Assembly (NCBI GenBank): GCA_016840095.1
Contig: JAEOSZ010000040.1
Coordinates: forward strand, 1-64,000
Reading direction: 5' to 3'
Length of the DNA: 64,000 nucleotides
From: Candidatus Heimdallarchaeota archaeon
Lineage (GTDB): Archaea; Asgardarchaeota; Heimdallarchaeia; Heimdallarchaeales; Heimdallarchaeaceae
The notes under the pieces are model-generated. The model did no database searches and was not told the DNA's origin. It saw nothing but the letters and a program-made list of their open reading frames with translations. The position numbers were made by a program, and so were the translations under genes. This document shows positions 47,740 to 57,627 of this stretch, one piece after another (positions within the stretch are counted from its first letter, which is position 1; each line of letters starts with the position of its first letter).

Positions 47740-48231
47740 ATGGAAAACAAAAAACAAGGTAGACGACTACTACAAGCCTCTATAGTGGTTTCCTTGATAG
47801 GTTTCTTAGATGCACTTTATCTTTTCTATATGGAAATTACTGGAAAATTCCAATGTTTGATCAATAAGGGTGTTTTTCAATGTGAAACGGTGAATTCAAG
47901 TCCTTATGCTAAGTTTCTTGGTGTCCATGTAAGTCTGTGGGGAATGATCTTCTATATCTTGGTTATTGTTTTGCTATTTTTGTCACTGATTTCTAAGAAC
48001 GAATACTTCCTTAGTTTCTTTCTTCCAATTGCCTCTCTCTTCGGTTTGGGATTTTCTATTTATCTCACAATAGTAGAAATTTTCATAATTAAACTCGTTT
48101 GTGAATTTTGTCTACTCTCAGCAATTTGCTCAATAGTATTGATTGTTTTAATTATGCTTGCTAAATATATGAAACACTCTACAATTTTTGCTAAATTAGA
48201 TTTCTGGAACATTTTGAAAAAGAATCAGTAA
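47740..48231 (+). CDS. Vitamin K epoxide reductase (VKOR) family protein
   Basis: 'FQCETVNSSPYAKFLGVHVSLWGMIFY' and active-site 'CEFC'; multiple TMs. Confidence 0.9.
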   Translation: MENKKQGRRLLQASIVVSLIGFLDALYLFYMEITGKFQCLINKGVFQCETVNSSPYAKFLGVHVSLWGMIFYILVIVLLFLSLISKNEYFLSFFLPIASLFGLGFSIYLTIVEIFIIKLVCEFCLLSAICSIVLIVLIMLAKYMKHSTIFAKLDFWNILKKNQ

Positions 48232-48294
48232 AAATAAGTAATTAGACATGTATATAAATGACTGAACATTAAATATTTAAATCAGGAGTGTCAC

Positions 48295-50535
48295 TTGATG
48301 AGAACTAAATATAAAATCAGTTTTTTTATCGTCATAACACTTGTTTTTCTGACTCAGAATTTCAATTCAGAAATAGAAGCTTTGGATGAAGAAAACTTTA
48401 TCTTTGAAAAAGAATTTGAAGAAAGAATTTCAATGTTAGTTAATTCTCCTCCAATCAATATATTTTCAGATACAGACTTTGTTTCATTAGGTTTACCCGG
48501 AAATGGAAGTCAAGAAAATCCGTATAGAATAGAAAATTTACTTATTCAAGATTCATTTGGTTATGGAATTTATGTCAGTGGTGTATCTTCATACTTTGTT
48601 GTTCAAAACTGTGTAATTCGCAACTCTCTGTATGAAGGAATGATTATCAACAATATCCATTTTGGTAATGGAAATATCAGCAATAATCTTATTGAAGACT
48701 GTGGAAATGTTGGAATGTTAGTGATAAATACAGATGGAATTTTAGTTGAAGATAACATTTGTATCAACAATGAAATTGGAATTGAGATGCGTTACTCAGA
48801 CAATGGATATATTTTCAATAATACATGTGAAGAAAATAGAGAAAGTGGAATGTATTTGAGAAATGAGCTACAAACTTGTACATATGAGAATAACACCCTA
48901 ATTAACAATAACATTTATGGAATGGATTTTCTCCAGGCAAATGGCTCTTTTGTTTATAATAACTCATTCATCAACAATGGTCTTCATATCTCTGAACTTG
49001 TATTTGAGAATTATCTAAATTATGTAATTCTTGATAACACTTTAAATAATCAAAAAATCGGGTATTTCACAAATGATGATTCTGTTTCGCTTACTGATAC
49101 AGAATACGGTCAGATATTTTTATTCAATTGCTCAAATTTTCTGATTGAAAATCAAATATTCGAGAAATCATTATTCGGTATTTACTCATATGAAAGTAAT
49201 AATTGTACTTTCAGAAATAACACATTTGATAACAACTTAGCTCATGGAATTGATTTATATTACTCGAATGAAATTATAATTGACGCAAACACATTTTATA
49301 ACAATTCTAATGGACTGAATTTCATTGACACTTATGATATGATAATTTGTAATAACAGATTCTACAGTGATGGTTTGGTAATTGAGAGTGCAGATGTGGA
49401 GATGCTAGCTACTTTTGAGGTTACAAATAATACTGTGAATGATAAACCCTTAGGATTTTTCATTAATGAGCATAATCTAGATTTATCTAGTTCAGTTCAG
49501 TATGGAGAACTACTGATTCTAAACTCTACAAATATTCATGTTTCTAACCAAAATATATCTGATACACAAGCTGGTTTCATTATCGCTTTCTCCAATTCAT
49601 GTTCTCTTCAAGAATCAATATTTTCAAACATCATTACAGCTATTCTTGTTTATGGATGCAACGATATAACAATTTCAAATAATGTGATCGAAGAAAATTC
49701 CGATGGAATTATAGCACTATATGTTGACCACTTGGATATAAAGAACAATGTTATTTCAAATAACCTAGATGATGCTCTTGAAATACAGTATTGCACCCAA
49801 ATCCTTGTTGATAATAATACTTGTGAATATAATGCTCAGTGGGCTTTTATTTTCTTGTACAACTCTTTCTTGAATATAACCAATTCAATCATTCAGTATA
49901 ACACATTTGGGAATATCTTTGTGAGATTTACAGATAATTTACTGGTTTACAACACTACAAGTACTAATTCAGAATGGGGTATTTATCTTGCAGATATTAC
50001 AGATAGTGAGATTCGTGAATCAAAGATTAGAGATCATAACGTTGATGGGATTTATATGATAAATAGTTTGAATGTATATTTCTATGCAAACAATATCAGT
50101 GGTAGTTTCTTTGGAATAAAGGTAAAAATAACTGATTACTGTACTTTTACTCACAATACTATTCGAGATAATCACCAACGAGGAATCTCATTTGACGCTC
50201 AATGCGATCATAATCTTATTTATCAGAACTATTTCATTAATAATCAGCTAGATGATACAACAGGTAGATTGTCTTACGGATATGATGACGGCTATAATAA
50301 CACCTGGTACAATATAGCTACACAAACAGGAAATTGGTGGTCAAATATAGAAAGTTATGCTTACAGAATTGGCGGTTATGGATATTCAGTAGATATTTAT
50401 CCATTGAATCCAAAAGATCCCCCAACACCAACGAATACTCCAACTACAACAACTAATTTGACCTTTATTATTCCAACTATTTTTGGGTTTAGTATGATGG
50501 TCATTTTTAGATTAAGAAAACGATTGAGAATCTAA
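48295..50535 (+). CDS. Secreted NosD-like beta-helix protein with C-terminal Thr/Pro-rich stalk and TM anchor
   Basis: Repeated 'NNTxxxNxxG' rungs; 'PTPTNTPTTTTNLTFIIPTIFGFSMMVIFRLRKRLRI'. Confidence 0.85.
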   Translation: MMRTKYKISFFIVITLVFLTQNFNSEIEALDEENFIFEKEFEERISMLVNSPPINIFSDTDFVSLGLPGNGSQENPYRIENLLIQDSFGYGIYVSGVSSYFVVQNCVIRNSLYEGMIINNIHFGNGNISNNLIEDCGNVGMLVINTDGILVEDNICINNEIGIEMRYSDNGYIFNNTCEENRESGMYLRNELQTCTYENNTLINNNIYGMDFLQANGSFVYNNSFINNGLHISELVFENYLNYVILDNTLNNQKIGYFTNDDSVSLTDTEYGQIFLFNCSNFLIENQIFEKSLFGIYSYESNNCTFRNNTFDNNLAHGIDLYYSNEIIIDANTFYNNSNGLNFIDTYDMIICNNRFYSDGLVIESADVEMLATFEVTNNTVNDKPLGFFINEHNLDLSSSVQYGELLILNSTNIHVSNQNISDTQAGFIIAFSNSCSLQESIFSNIITAILVYGCNDITISNNVIEENSDGIIALYVDHLDIKNNVISNNLDDALEIQYCTQILVDNNTCEYNAQWAFIFLYNSFLNITNSIIQYNTFGNIFVRFTDNLLVYNTTSTNSEWGIYLADITDSEIRESKIRDHNVDGIYMINSLNVYFYANNISGSFFGIKVKITDYCTFTHNTIRDNHQRGISFDAQCDHNLIYQNYFINNQLDDTTGRLSYGYDDGYNNTWYNIATQTGNWWSNIESYAYRIGGYGYSVDIYPLNPKDPPTPTNTPTTTTNLTFIIPTIFGFSMMVIFRLRKRLRI

Positions 50536-50601
50536 TAAAATTCTCTTTAATCCTCTTTTTTCTTAAACACATTTAAAAATATAAGATTTAATTTTACTTG
50601 A

Positions 50602-51993
50602 ATGACAGTCAATGATTCTGATTTTTCTGATTTAATTCGTAAAAACAGACTTGCTGGTTCAGCAAGTGAACTATCTCCAGAAAGAGCTGCAACACTTGGA
50701 GCAATCTTGGGAAGTTATCTTGGTGGAGAAGAAGCAGTTGTTGTCTCAGCAAGAGATTTCAGAAAAGATACAAGGATGATTAGCAGAGCTTTTAATGCAG
50801 GATTAATCAGTGTAGGAACTACTGTGTTTGAGCTTCATGCTTGTTCATTACCTGTCGTACAATTTGCAATAAGACGTTTCAGTGCTCATGCAGGAATCCA
50901 TCTTGCAGCAGCTCATAGAACATCAAATAAGATAAATGTAAGGATTTTTGATCAAACAGGAGTTGAAATTCCTTTCCATGACATTTTTTCAAAAAATAAG
51001 GTATCACAAATAAAAATCAGGAGATCTGAACCTCAGAAAATAGCTGATATTCTTTCAGTGAAACAAGCAAATGATCTTTATCGAGCAGCTATAGGTTCAG
51101 CTTTAGGAACAGAGATTCTCAAACAGCAGAATTATTCAGTAGTTGTTGACTGTGCTTTTGGACCAGTAGCAGAAGTTTTCCCAAATATACTTGCTGAGCA
51201 AGGGTGCAATGTTCTCACATTGAATTCGTTTAAACCTGAAGGAATACCTGAATCGTTACCCAGCCCTAATTCTCTGTCAATATTGTCTCGAACAACTGTA
51301 GCTGCTAATGCTGATTTAGGTATAGCATTTGATCCAAGTGGTTCAAGGGCAATTTACTTGGAAGAACATGGAAGAATAATTGATCCTTGTATAATAATCA
51401 AAATACTTTTGGAAAATAAAATGATAGGTAGACAGAAAGGAAAAGTTGTCCTATCTCATACTCTCTGGCCTCTAGAAGATTGGTTAAGTAAAAACAATAT
51501 TGAAGTAGTTTATTCTGGTGAATCTCCGGGAGAGCTCTCCAAAACTCTACAATTTAATAGAGCGATGTTTGGAGGTAATGAGCAAGGTAATTATATCCAT
51601 CCAACAATTTCGAATGAATCTGAACCCTTTGTTTCTACTTTGTTACTTCTTTCTTCCTTTGCCAGGGATGAGAAACATAAGTACTTCTCAACATTCGCAG
51701 AAGCTCATGATATTTGTAATAAAGAGATATTTGAGGAAAAATCGTATTCTCTTGTAGCTAACCCAGAATTGTTCTTAAAAAAGATTTATGAAATGGATGA
51801 GCAAAATAAAATTATAAACACTTTGAACGGTGTGAAAATCATTCACGAAGATAGACAATGGAGTCATATCTTTAGCACAATAATTCCAAGTAGAATAACA
51901 ATTCGAGTTTGTGCTGAGAACAGTGATGATAGAGAAAGAATAGTGAATGAAACTTATCAAATGGTCGAAACACTAGATGGTGAGCTGTCTTGA
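50602..51993 (+). CDS. Phosphoglucomutase/phosphomannomutase-like protein with degenerate catalytic motifs
   Basis: Family layout preserved (PERAATLGAILGSYL; DLGIAFDPSGSRAIYLEEHGRII; FGGNEQGNYIHP), but the serine loop reads AAAHRTSNK and the metal loop DPSGSR. Confidence 0.8.
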   Translation: MTVNDSDFSDLIRKNRLAGSASELSPERAATLGAILGSYLGGEEAVVVSARDFRKDTRMISRAFNAGLISVGTTVFELHACSLPVVQFAIRRFSAHAGIHLAAAHRTSNKINVRIFDQTGVEIPFHDIFSKNKVSQIKIRRSEPQKIADILSVKQANDLYRAAIGSALGTEILKQQNYSVVVDCAFGPVAEVFPNILAEQGCNVLTLNSFKPEGIPESLPSPNSLSILSRTTVAANADLGIAFDPSGSRAIYLEEHGRIIDPCIIIKILLENKMIGRQKGKVVLSHTLWPLEDWLSKNNIEVVYSGESPGELSKTLQFNRAMFGGNEQGNYIHPTISNESEPFVSTLLLLSSFARDEKHKYFSTFAEAHDICNKEIFEEKSYSLVANPELFLKKIYEMDEQNKIINTLNGVKIIHEDRQWSHIFSTIIPSRITIRVCAENSDDRERIVNETYQMVETLDGELS

Positions 51994-52142
51994 AGAGAAC
52001 TGTGGATGAAAAAAAGGATGAAGCTGATAAATTCAATGTCTGTTTGAAATGTGCTAGACCTATAGCAAAAAAAGAAAAATTTTGTATGAGCTGTGGAATT
52101 GTGCTCAATATCCGTCAGCATTATCCACATAATCTTTTGTGA
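51990..52142 (+). CDS. 50-aa zinc-ribbon microprotein (TTG start), overlapping the stop of the upstream gene
   Basis: Manual translation: (M)KRTVDEKKDEADKFNVCLKCARPIAKKEKFCMSCGIVLNIRQHYPHNLL*; CxxC...CxxC; absent from the ORF track. Confidence 0.6.
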   Translation: MKRTVDEKKDEADKFNVCLKCARPIAKKEKFCMSCGIVLNIRQHYPHNLL

Positions 52143-52203
52143 GCTACTAAAAATTAGTCGAGATTCAAAAAAATTAAAGAATGAGTAATATTAGCATCTC
52201 TTA

Positions 52204-53928
52204 ATGACCAAAGGATATCTCAATTTCGTTTTGCATGGACATTTACCATGGGTATTGGAAGCAGGAACATGGCCTCATGGAGAAGTCTGGTTACATGAAG
52301 CTGCAGCTGAAACATACACTCCTACTCTATCTATGTTAACTGACCTTTCTGAAAAAGAAGGTTTTACTAACATGTTAACTGTTGGTTTGACACCAGTTTT
52401 AAGTGAACAACTCGCTCATCCAAGTTTTAAAGCAGGTTTTGTTGAGTATCTTGATAACAGAATAGATGCTAGTTATAAAGATAAAGATCACTTTAACTGG
52501 GTTGGAGAAACAGACACTGCACATCTTGCAGAAAGATGGGCTAATTTTTATTCTTCGATTAAACAGCAATTTAATGAGAGATTTAATCAAGATCTTTTAG
52601 AAGGTTATAAAAATCTCCAAGATAAAGGAGCAATTGAGATTATTACTTGCGGACTAACTCATGGATATCTTCCTTTACTCGGAAAAGAAGAAACTGTAAG
52701 TGCTCAAATAAAAGGTGGTCAAAGTATCTATAAGCACAGATTTGGAGGAAATGATTCTCAAGGAATTTGGTTACCTGAATTAGCTTATAGACCAGGGTAT
52801 AAATGGAAAAATCCAGTTACTGGAGAGGAAATAGATAGAAAAGGTGTAGATTATTATCTACAGAAAAACAATATTGAATATTTCATTGTTGATACACCTT
52901 TGTTGAAAGGTGGGAAAGGTATAGGAGCTTATCTAGATAGGTTTGATGCTTTGAAACTACTATGGAATCAATTTGAAAAAGAAAAACCAGAGATAGAAGG
53001 TTCAGATCTCACTCCTTACAGACCTTACAAAGTTAAAGATTCAAAAGATTATGATAAAGAAGTAACCTTTTTCACAAGAGATAGCAAAACAGGAATTTTA
53101 GTCTGGTCTGGTGACATTGGTTTTCCAGGTGATGAATACTATCTTGAGTTTCATAAGAAGCATTTTCCAAGTGGAAACAGGTATTGGAGATTAACAGGAA
53201 AAGATGTAGATTTAGGAGAAAAAGAACTCTATAATGATCTAAAAACAATTGAAAGACTAGATGAAAACTCTGAATACTTCTTCAAAATTGTAAAAGAATC
53301 TTTGCTAGAAAATTATTCAAATAACAAGAAGCCAGGTATAGTACTAAGTCCATATGATTTCGAATTACTAGGACACTGGTGGTTTGAAGGTATTGGTTTT
53401 CTAGAAAGAGTTATCAAGCATGTAAAGAATGATGATGAAATTGAAACTACTACTAGCAAGAAATATCTTGAAATGTATCCTCCAGACAAGAAAACATATG
53501 TTTCTTTACCAGAAGGATCTTGGGGTGAAGGTAATTTCCATTGGATATGGTTAAATGACAATACAACTTGGTGCTGGAAGTATATCTATGAAACTGAAAA
53601 ATTATATTTAGAAGCAATTGAAGAATTTAAAGCTACAAATTACAAGGATTTTGGAACAGCTAAGAGGTTGATCAATCAACTTGGTAGAGAACTCTTCTTA
53701 CTGTCTTCTTCTGACTGGGAATTTCTAATATCCACTTGGGCAGCTAGAGATTATGCTGAGCATAGAGTAACAACTCACTATGAAAATTTCAAGAAGTTAC
53801 TTGTTTTGTTCAAAAAATGCAATATTGAATCAATTTCAGATTCTGAATATAAATTGTTAGAAAAGATAGAAAAGGAAGATAGTATCGCTTGGGAACAAGA
53901 TGTTTACAAGTGGTTCGAACTACCTTAA
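52204..53928 (+). CDS. GH57 family glycoside hydrolase, probable 1,4-alpha-glucan branching enzyme type
   Basis: 'YLNFVLHGHLPWV', 'GIWLPELAYRPG', 'SPYDFELLGHWWFEGIGFLERVI', 'STWAARDYAEHRVTTHYENF'. Confidence 0.88.
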   Translation: MTKGYLNFVLHGHLPWVLEAGTWPHGEVWLHEAAAETYTPTLSMLTDLSEKEGFTNMLTVGLTPVLSEQLAHPSFKAGFVEYLDNRIDASYKDKDHFNWVGETDTAHLAERWANFYSSIKQQFNERFNQDLLEGYKNLQDKGAIEIITCGLTHGYLPLLGKEETVSAQIKGGQSIYKHRFGGNDSQGIWLPELAYRPGYKWKNPVTGEEIDRKGVDYYLQKNNIEYFIVDTPLLKGGKGIGAYLDRFDALKLLWNQFEKEKPEIEGSDLTPYRPYKVKDSKDYDKEVTFFTRDSKTGILVWSGDIGFPGDEYYLEFHKKHFPSGNRYWRLTGKDVDLGEKELYNDLKTIERLDENSEYFFKIVKESLLENYSNNKKPGIVLSPYDFELLGHWWFEGIGFLERVIKHVKNDDEIETTTSKKYLEMYPPDKKTYVSLPEGSWGEGNFHWIWLNDNTTWCWKYIYETEKLYLEAIEEFKATNYKDFGTAKRLINQLGRELFLLSSSDWEFLISTWAARDYAEHRVTTHYENFKKLLVLFKKCNIESISDSEYKLLEKIEKEDSIAWEQDVYKWFELP

Positions 53929-54025
53929 TACTCTTTCTTTCTCATTCTTAGTGTAAACCTTGTTAGTTTGTTTGAAATTCAAGAAAATCCGACTAATTGA
54001 TCAATAGATTACATATTTTTTAATG

Positions 54026-54041
54026 CTTTCTAGTTAGAAAG
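54026..54041. repeat. Short inverted repeat
   Basis: CTTTCTA-GT-TAGAAAG, perfect dyad upstream of the 54157 gene. Confidence 0.4.
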
Positions 54042-54156
54042 AGAATACATATTAATTAAGAATAGACAGATTAAAGATGAATTTAAGCTACTAAAAAGAC
54101 CAATAAAATTGCGAATACCAATACCGTTATTATGATGTTTCTCTAATCAGTTTATT

Positions 54157-54783
54157 ATGTCTCGCAAGAAGAAAATCTTCGTCATTGTATTCAGTATATT
54201 CTTTGCAATTGCTGCAAGTTTTGGAGGTTTTGTTCTATACAAATTATGGCCTGCTACTTTGGAAAGAGGTCCTCCCAGTATGGATTTTCCAATTCAAGAT
54301 CCAGATGTCATACACATTCTTGGAGGTTATGGTTATGTTCCGTGGGGTATAGATACTCACAATGGCATTGATTATGGGTGTAATGCTTCTGTTTACATTG
54401 TTGCTTGGTGTGACTTACGTGTAACTGGATTGAAAACTTGGTTTAATGATGGTGGAGGGCACTGGCAGACAAATGTTGGTCTTTCATATAATTGGAAATA
54501 CACTTTCGATTGTGTCTTTGAATCATGGGCACTAAACGAGACTTATGGAAATCTCCAACGAGCTGATATTTATGTAAAAGTTGGTCAAAAAATTTCAAGA
54601 GGAGACATCATTGGTAAACTACTTTATCATGGTGAAGGTACTCATATTCATTTTGGAATGAAAGAAAGTGGAAATGATGTTTGCCCGTACTTATTCCTCT
54701 CTCCATCTGCTAAGCTTCAATTCGATTCCTTGTGGATTAATTATGGTTCATGTCCAATTGTATGTAATACCACACTTAGCTAA
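54157..54783 (+). CDS. Membrane-anchored extracytoplasmic M23/LytM-like metallopeptidase-fold protein
   Basis: N-terminal TM; HNGIDYG (HxGxD-type), 'VGQKISRGDIIGKLLYHGEGTHIHFGM' with HxH. Confidence 0.7.
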   Translation: MSRKKKIFVIVFSIFFAIAASFGGFVLYKLWPATLERGPPSMDFPIQDPDVIHILGGYGYVPWGIDTHNGIDYGCNASVYIVAWCDLRVTGLKTWFNDGGGHWQTNVGLSYNWKYTFDCVFESWALNETYGNLQRADIYVKVGQKISRGDIIGKLLYHGEGTHIHFGMKESGNDVCPYLFLSPSAKLQFDSLWINYGSCPIVCNTTLS

Positions 54784-54929
54784 CATTAAATGTAATTTAT
54801 ACTATTAAACTGGGAATTGATTTTATTCTTATTAAAACCATCCTTAAACACCTTTAACATCTAAAGACAACCCTAGTTTAGATAACTTATATATTGTCGA
54901 AACTTTTCCTTATATCCTTCATCAGTACG

Positions 54930-54986
54930 AAAAAGGAAGATAGTATTGCTTGGGAGCAAGATGTCTATAAATGGTTCGAGCACTAA
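54930..54986 (+). pseudogene. Relic of a GH57 gene 3' end
   Basis: AAA AAG GAA GAT AGT ATT GCT TGG GAG CAA GAT GTC TAT AAA TGG TTC GAG CAC TAA = KKEDSIAWEQDVYKWFEH*, versus EKEDSIAWEQDVYKWFELP* at the end of the 52204-53928 gene. Confidence 0.85.
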
Positions 54987-54994
54987 TTTTAAAC

Positions 54995-56461
54995 TTACAT
55001 CTTGATCTTCTTTATTTTTGCTTTTAGATAGACCTTTTGCCATTGTTTAGCTGCATTGTTCCAAGAGAAATCTTTGTTCATAATATTTTTCTGAAGTTTA
55101 ACAAATTTAGCTTTATCTTTTTTGTAAAGATTAACTGCTCTTTCAATTGCATCAAACATATCATCAGCATTTATCCTATCAAACACAAACCCAGAACCTT
55201 CTCCTGTTTCCTCATTATAATTCTGAACTGTATCTGATAAACCACCTGTATTTCTTACAATTGGTACAGTTCCATAAAGCATTGAATAAAGTTGGTTTAA
55301 ACCACAAGGTTCGTATCTACTTGGCATTAGGAAGAAGTCTGCTCCTGCTTCGATTTGGTGAGCTAATCTATTATCAAATTCAATGTTGATTGAACAATCT
55401 TGACTATATTTCTTTTCTCTGTTTTTGAAATTCTTTTCGATTTTGGAATCACCAGTACCTAAAAGAACAAACTGCACACCTAAATCCATAATTTTCTTGA
55501 ATTTCTTCGAAACTAAATCCAATCCTTTTTGAGTAGCTAATCTAGAAATTATTCCTATCATTGGTTTATCTGAAACATCTAGATTGAGTTTATCTTGTAA
55601 ATAGTTTTTACATTCTTCTTTTCCTTTCAAACTCCTTGAATCATAATTTTTTGGAATTAACTCATCTGTTTTAGGATTCCACTCAGTTAGGTCTATTCCA
55701 TGAACAATACCATAAAGATCATCCTTTCTTGTCTTAATTACCTTCTCTAATCCATAGCCAAATTGCTTGGTTTGAATTTCTTCTGCATATTTAGAACTTA
55801 CTGTAGTCAGAACATCTGTATAAACTATTCCAGCTTTCATGAAATTAAAGACACCATGAAATCCTAGAAGATCATCATTAAGATAGATTTCTGGAATATT
55901 TGCGTCTTTAATTGTTTCAAATCCATACACGCCTTGGTAACCAATGTTGTGAATAGTGAAAACTGACTTTGCATCCTTGAATAATTCATGTTCTTTGTAA
56001 TCAGTTTTTAGGAAGAATGGAAGTAATCCTGAATGCCAATCATTTACATGAAATATGTCAACAGGTGCTTCAATAAGTTCTAAAGCTGTGAAAATTGATT
56101 TCACAAAACTAATGAATCTAATTGGGCTATCTGGGTAATCTTCACCATCTTCTCCAACATAAATGCCTTTTCTATACAAGTAAGCATTTTTGATGAAATA
56201 AACAGGAATTGTACTATCTGGGTGAATAGTTTCGTACAAATCAAAAATAACTTCTGATTCATTTCCTATCGGTGCTAAAAGATCTTTTTTTACCAGTTTG
56301 ATATCATGTTTTTTAACATCTACACTTTTGTAGAGAGGTGTAAATATGATTACTTTGTGCCCTAATTTTTCCATTGCTTTTGGAATAGCAGATGAAACAT
56401 CTCCTAAACCACCAGTTTTTGAGTAAGGTACAACTTCAGCAGATACAAATACTATCTTCAT
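54995..56461 (-). CDS. glgA: Glycogen/starch synthase (GT5, GlgA-like)
   Basis: 'VSAEVVPYSKTGGLGDVSSAIPKAMEKLGHKV', 'SRLATQKGLDLV', 'PSRYEPCGLNQLYSMLYGTVPIVRNTGGLSDTV'. Confidence 0.95.
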   Translation of the reverse strand: MKIVFVSAEVVPYSKTGGLGDVSSAIPKAMEKLGHKVIIFTPLYKSVDVKKHDIKLVKKDLLAPIGNESEVIFDLYETIHPDSTIPVYFIKNAYLYRKGIYVGEDGEDYPDSPIRFISFVKSIFTALELIEAPVDIFHVNDWHSGLLPFFLKTDYKEHELFKDAKSVFTIHNIGYQGVYGFETIKDANIPEIYLNDDLLGFHGVFNFMKAGIVYTDVLTTVSSKYAEEIQTKQFGYGLEKVIKTRKDDLYGIVHGIDLTEWNPKTDELIPKNYDSRSLKGKEECKNYLQDKLNLDVSDKPMIGIISRLATQKGLDLVSKKFKKIMDLGVQFVLLGTGDSKIEKNFKNREKKYSQDCSINIEFDNRLAHQIEAGADFFLMPSRYEPCGLNQLYSMLYGTVPIVRNTGGLSDTVQNYNEETGEGSGFVFDRINADDMFDAIERAVNLYKKDKAKFVKLQKNIMNKDFSWNNAAKQWQKVYLKAKIKKIKM

Positions 56462-57606
56462 TTCTGTTCCTCTATTTTAGATACTATATCTATTATCCTT
56501 TTAATTATGTCGTTTGATAGATTAAAAATTATTTGTTGCGAATCTTCAGATAAATCTTCTATCATCTTACCTAAAGCATTTCGTTGGTATTTCAAACCTG
56601 TATGAATTAACTCTTGACTCCAGCTGTATCTAGAAGCCCACCAAAATTGACAAGAATACTGAGCAGCATGATATTCATCCAGCCAGTCTCCAGTGGTCAA
56701 ATATTGTTTTATCTGGTCTAATAACCGGATATGAGTGTGTTGTAGCTGATGTATTGGGTTTCTAGAATCATCCCAAAGAGGATATGGAATACTCTCTTTA
56801 AGATCTTCCTCGGAAGTTGACCAGGATGTAGGAGTTATATCTGTTATCACTCTAGTTATAGGATAATTTGCTGCACATTTGGATAATGTGAGTGTATCAA
56901 CCACAGCTGCTAATCCAAAGAAAAATTCAAAATAGTCTTCATGGTGTTCTCCGAAAGTTTCTAAATCCATAGCTAAAACTATAGGGTAATTCCTCATCTT
57001 AAATTTAATCTGAAGTTCTCTAAGACCTAATGATACATCTCTTTTGAAGTGATCAAATGAAATTTTGTTACTAATTTCTTTATCTCGTTTGATTGTTAGA
57101 ATGGACTTTCCATTTTCTAGAAAATAATTTCCGCCAACTAATTGGTAATAACTATTATCTGGGACAACCATAATTTCATACTTTTTCTCTATAATTTGAG
57201 GAATAATATCTTTTGAGATTGCTAGTTCTGGGGGAAAGAAAACTCTGGTATTTAATCCTAATATATTCTGAATGAATTCTTTCTGTTTTCCTATTTGGTA
57301 TTTCTGATTATCAATAGAAATCAAAGGTAAAAGAGGATGATAAAATGCTGATCCCATCAACTCAATTTGTCCAGTCAAAATCGCTTTTTCAATTAATGTT
57401 AAAACATCTGGGTAATCAACAGCTAATTTCTCTAATAAGCAACCTGAGATGTTCAGTGTGATTCTAATATTTTTATTGTTTAACAAGTTTTCAAAAAATG
57501 GAATGTAACAATTAGTAATGATTCTTTCAAGAATCTCTCTTTTCTGAGTTATAGGTTGGTAAGCATGTAGAATAAAGACTACTGGAACAGATCCTCTGAT
57601 TGCCAT
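56458..57606 (-). CDS. GH57-family polysaccharide hydrolase/transferase-like protein
   Basis: 'VVFILHAYQPITQKREILERIITNCYIPFFENL', 'FFPPELAISKDIIPQI', 'PIVLAMDLETFGEHHEDYFEFF'. Confidence 0.8.
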   Translation of the reverse strand: MAIRGSVPVVFILHAYQPITQKREILERIITNCYIPFFENLLNNKNIRITLNISGCLLEKLAVDYPDVLTLIEKAILTGQIELMGSAFYHPLLPLISIDNQKYQIGKQKEFIQNILGLNTRVFFPPELAISKDIIPQIIEKKYEIMVVPDNSYYQLVGGNYFLENGKSILTIKRDKEISNKISFDHFKRDVSLGLRELQIKFKMRNYPIVLAMDLETFGEHHEDYFEFFFGLAAVVDTLTLSKCAANYPITRVITDITPTSWSTSEEDLKESIPYPLWDDSRNPIHQLQHTHIRLLDQIKQYLTTGDWLDEYHAAQYSCQFWWASRYSWSQELIHTGLKYQRNALGKMIEDLSEDSQQIIFNLSNDIIKRIIDIVSKIEEQK

Positions 57607-57627
57607 TACTATTCCCCAATATTTGGC

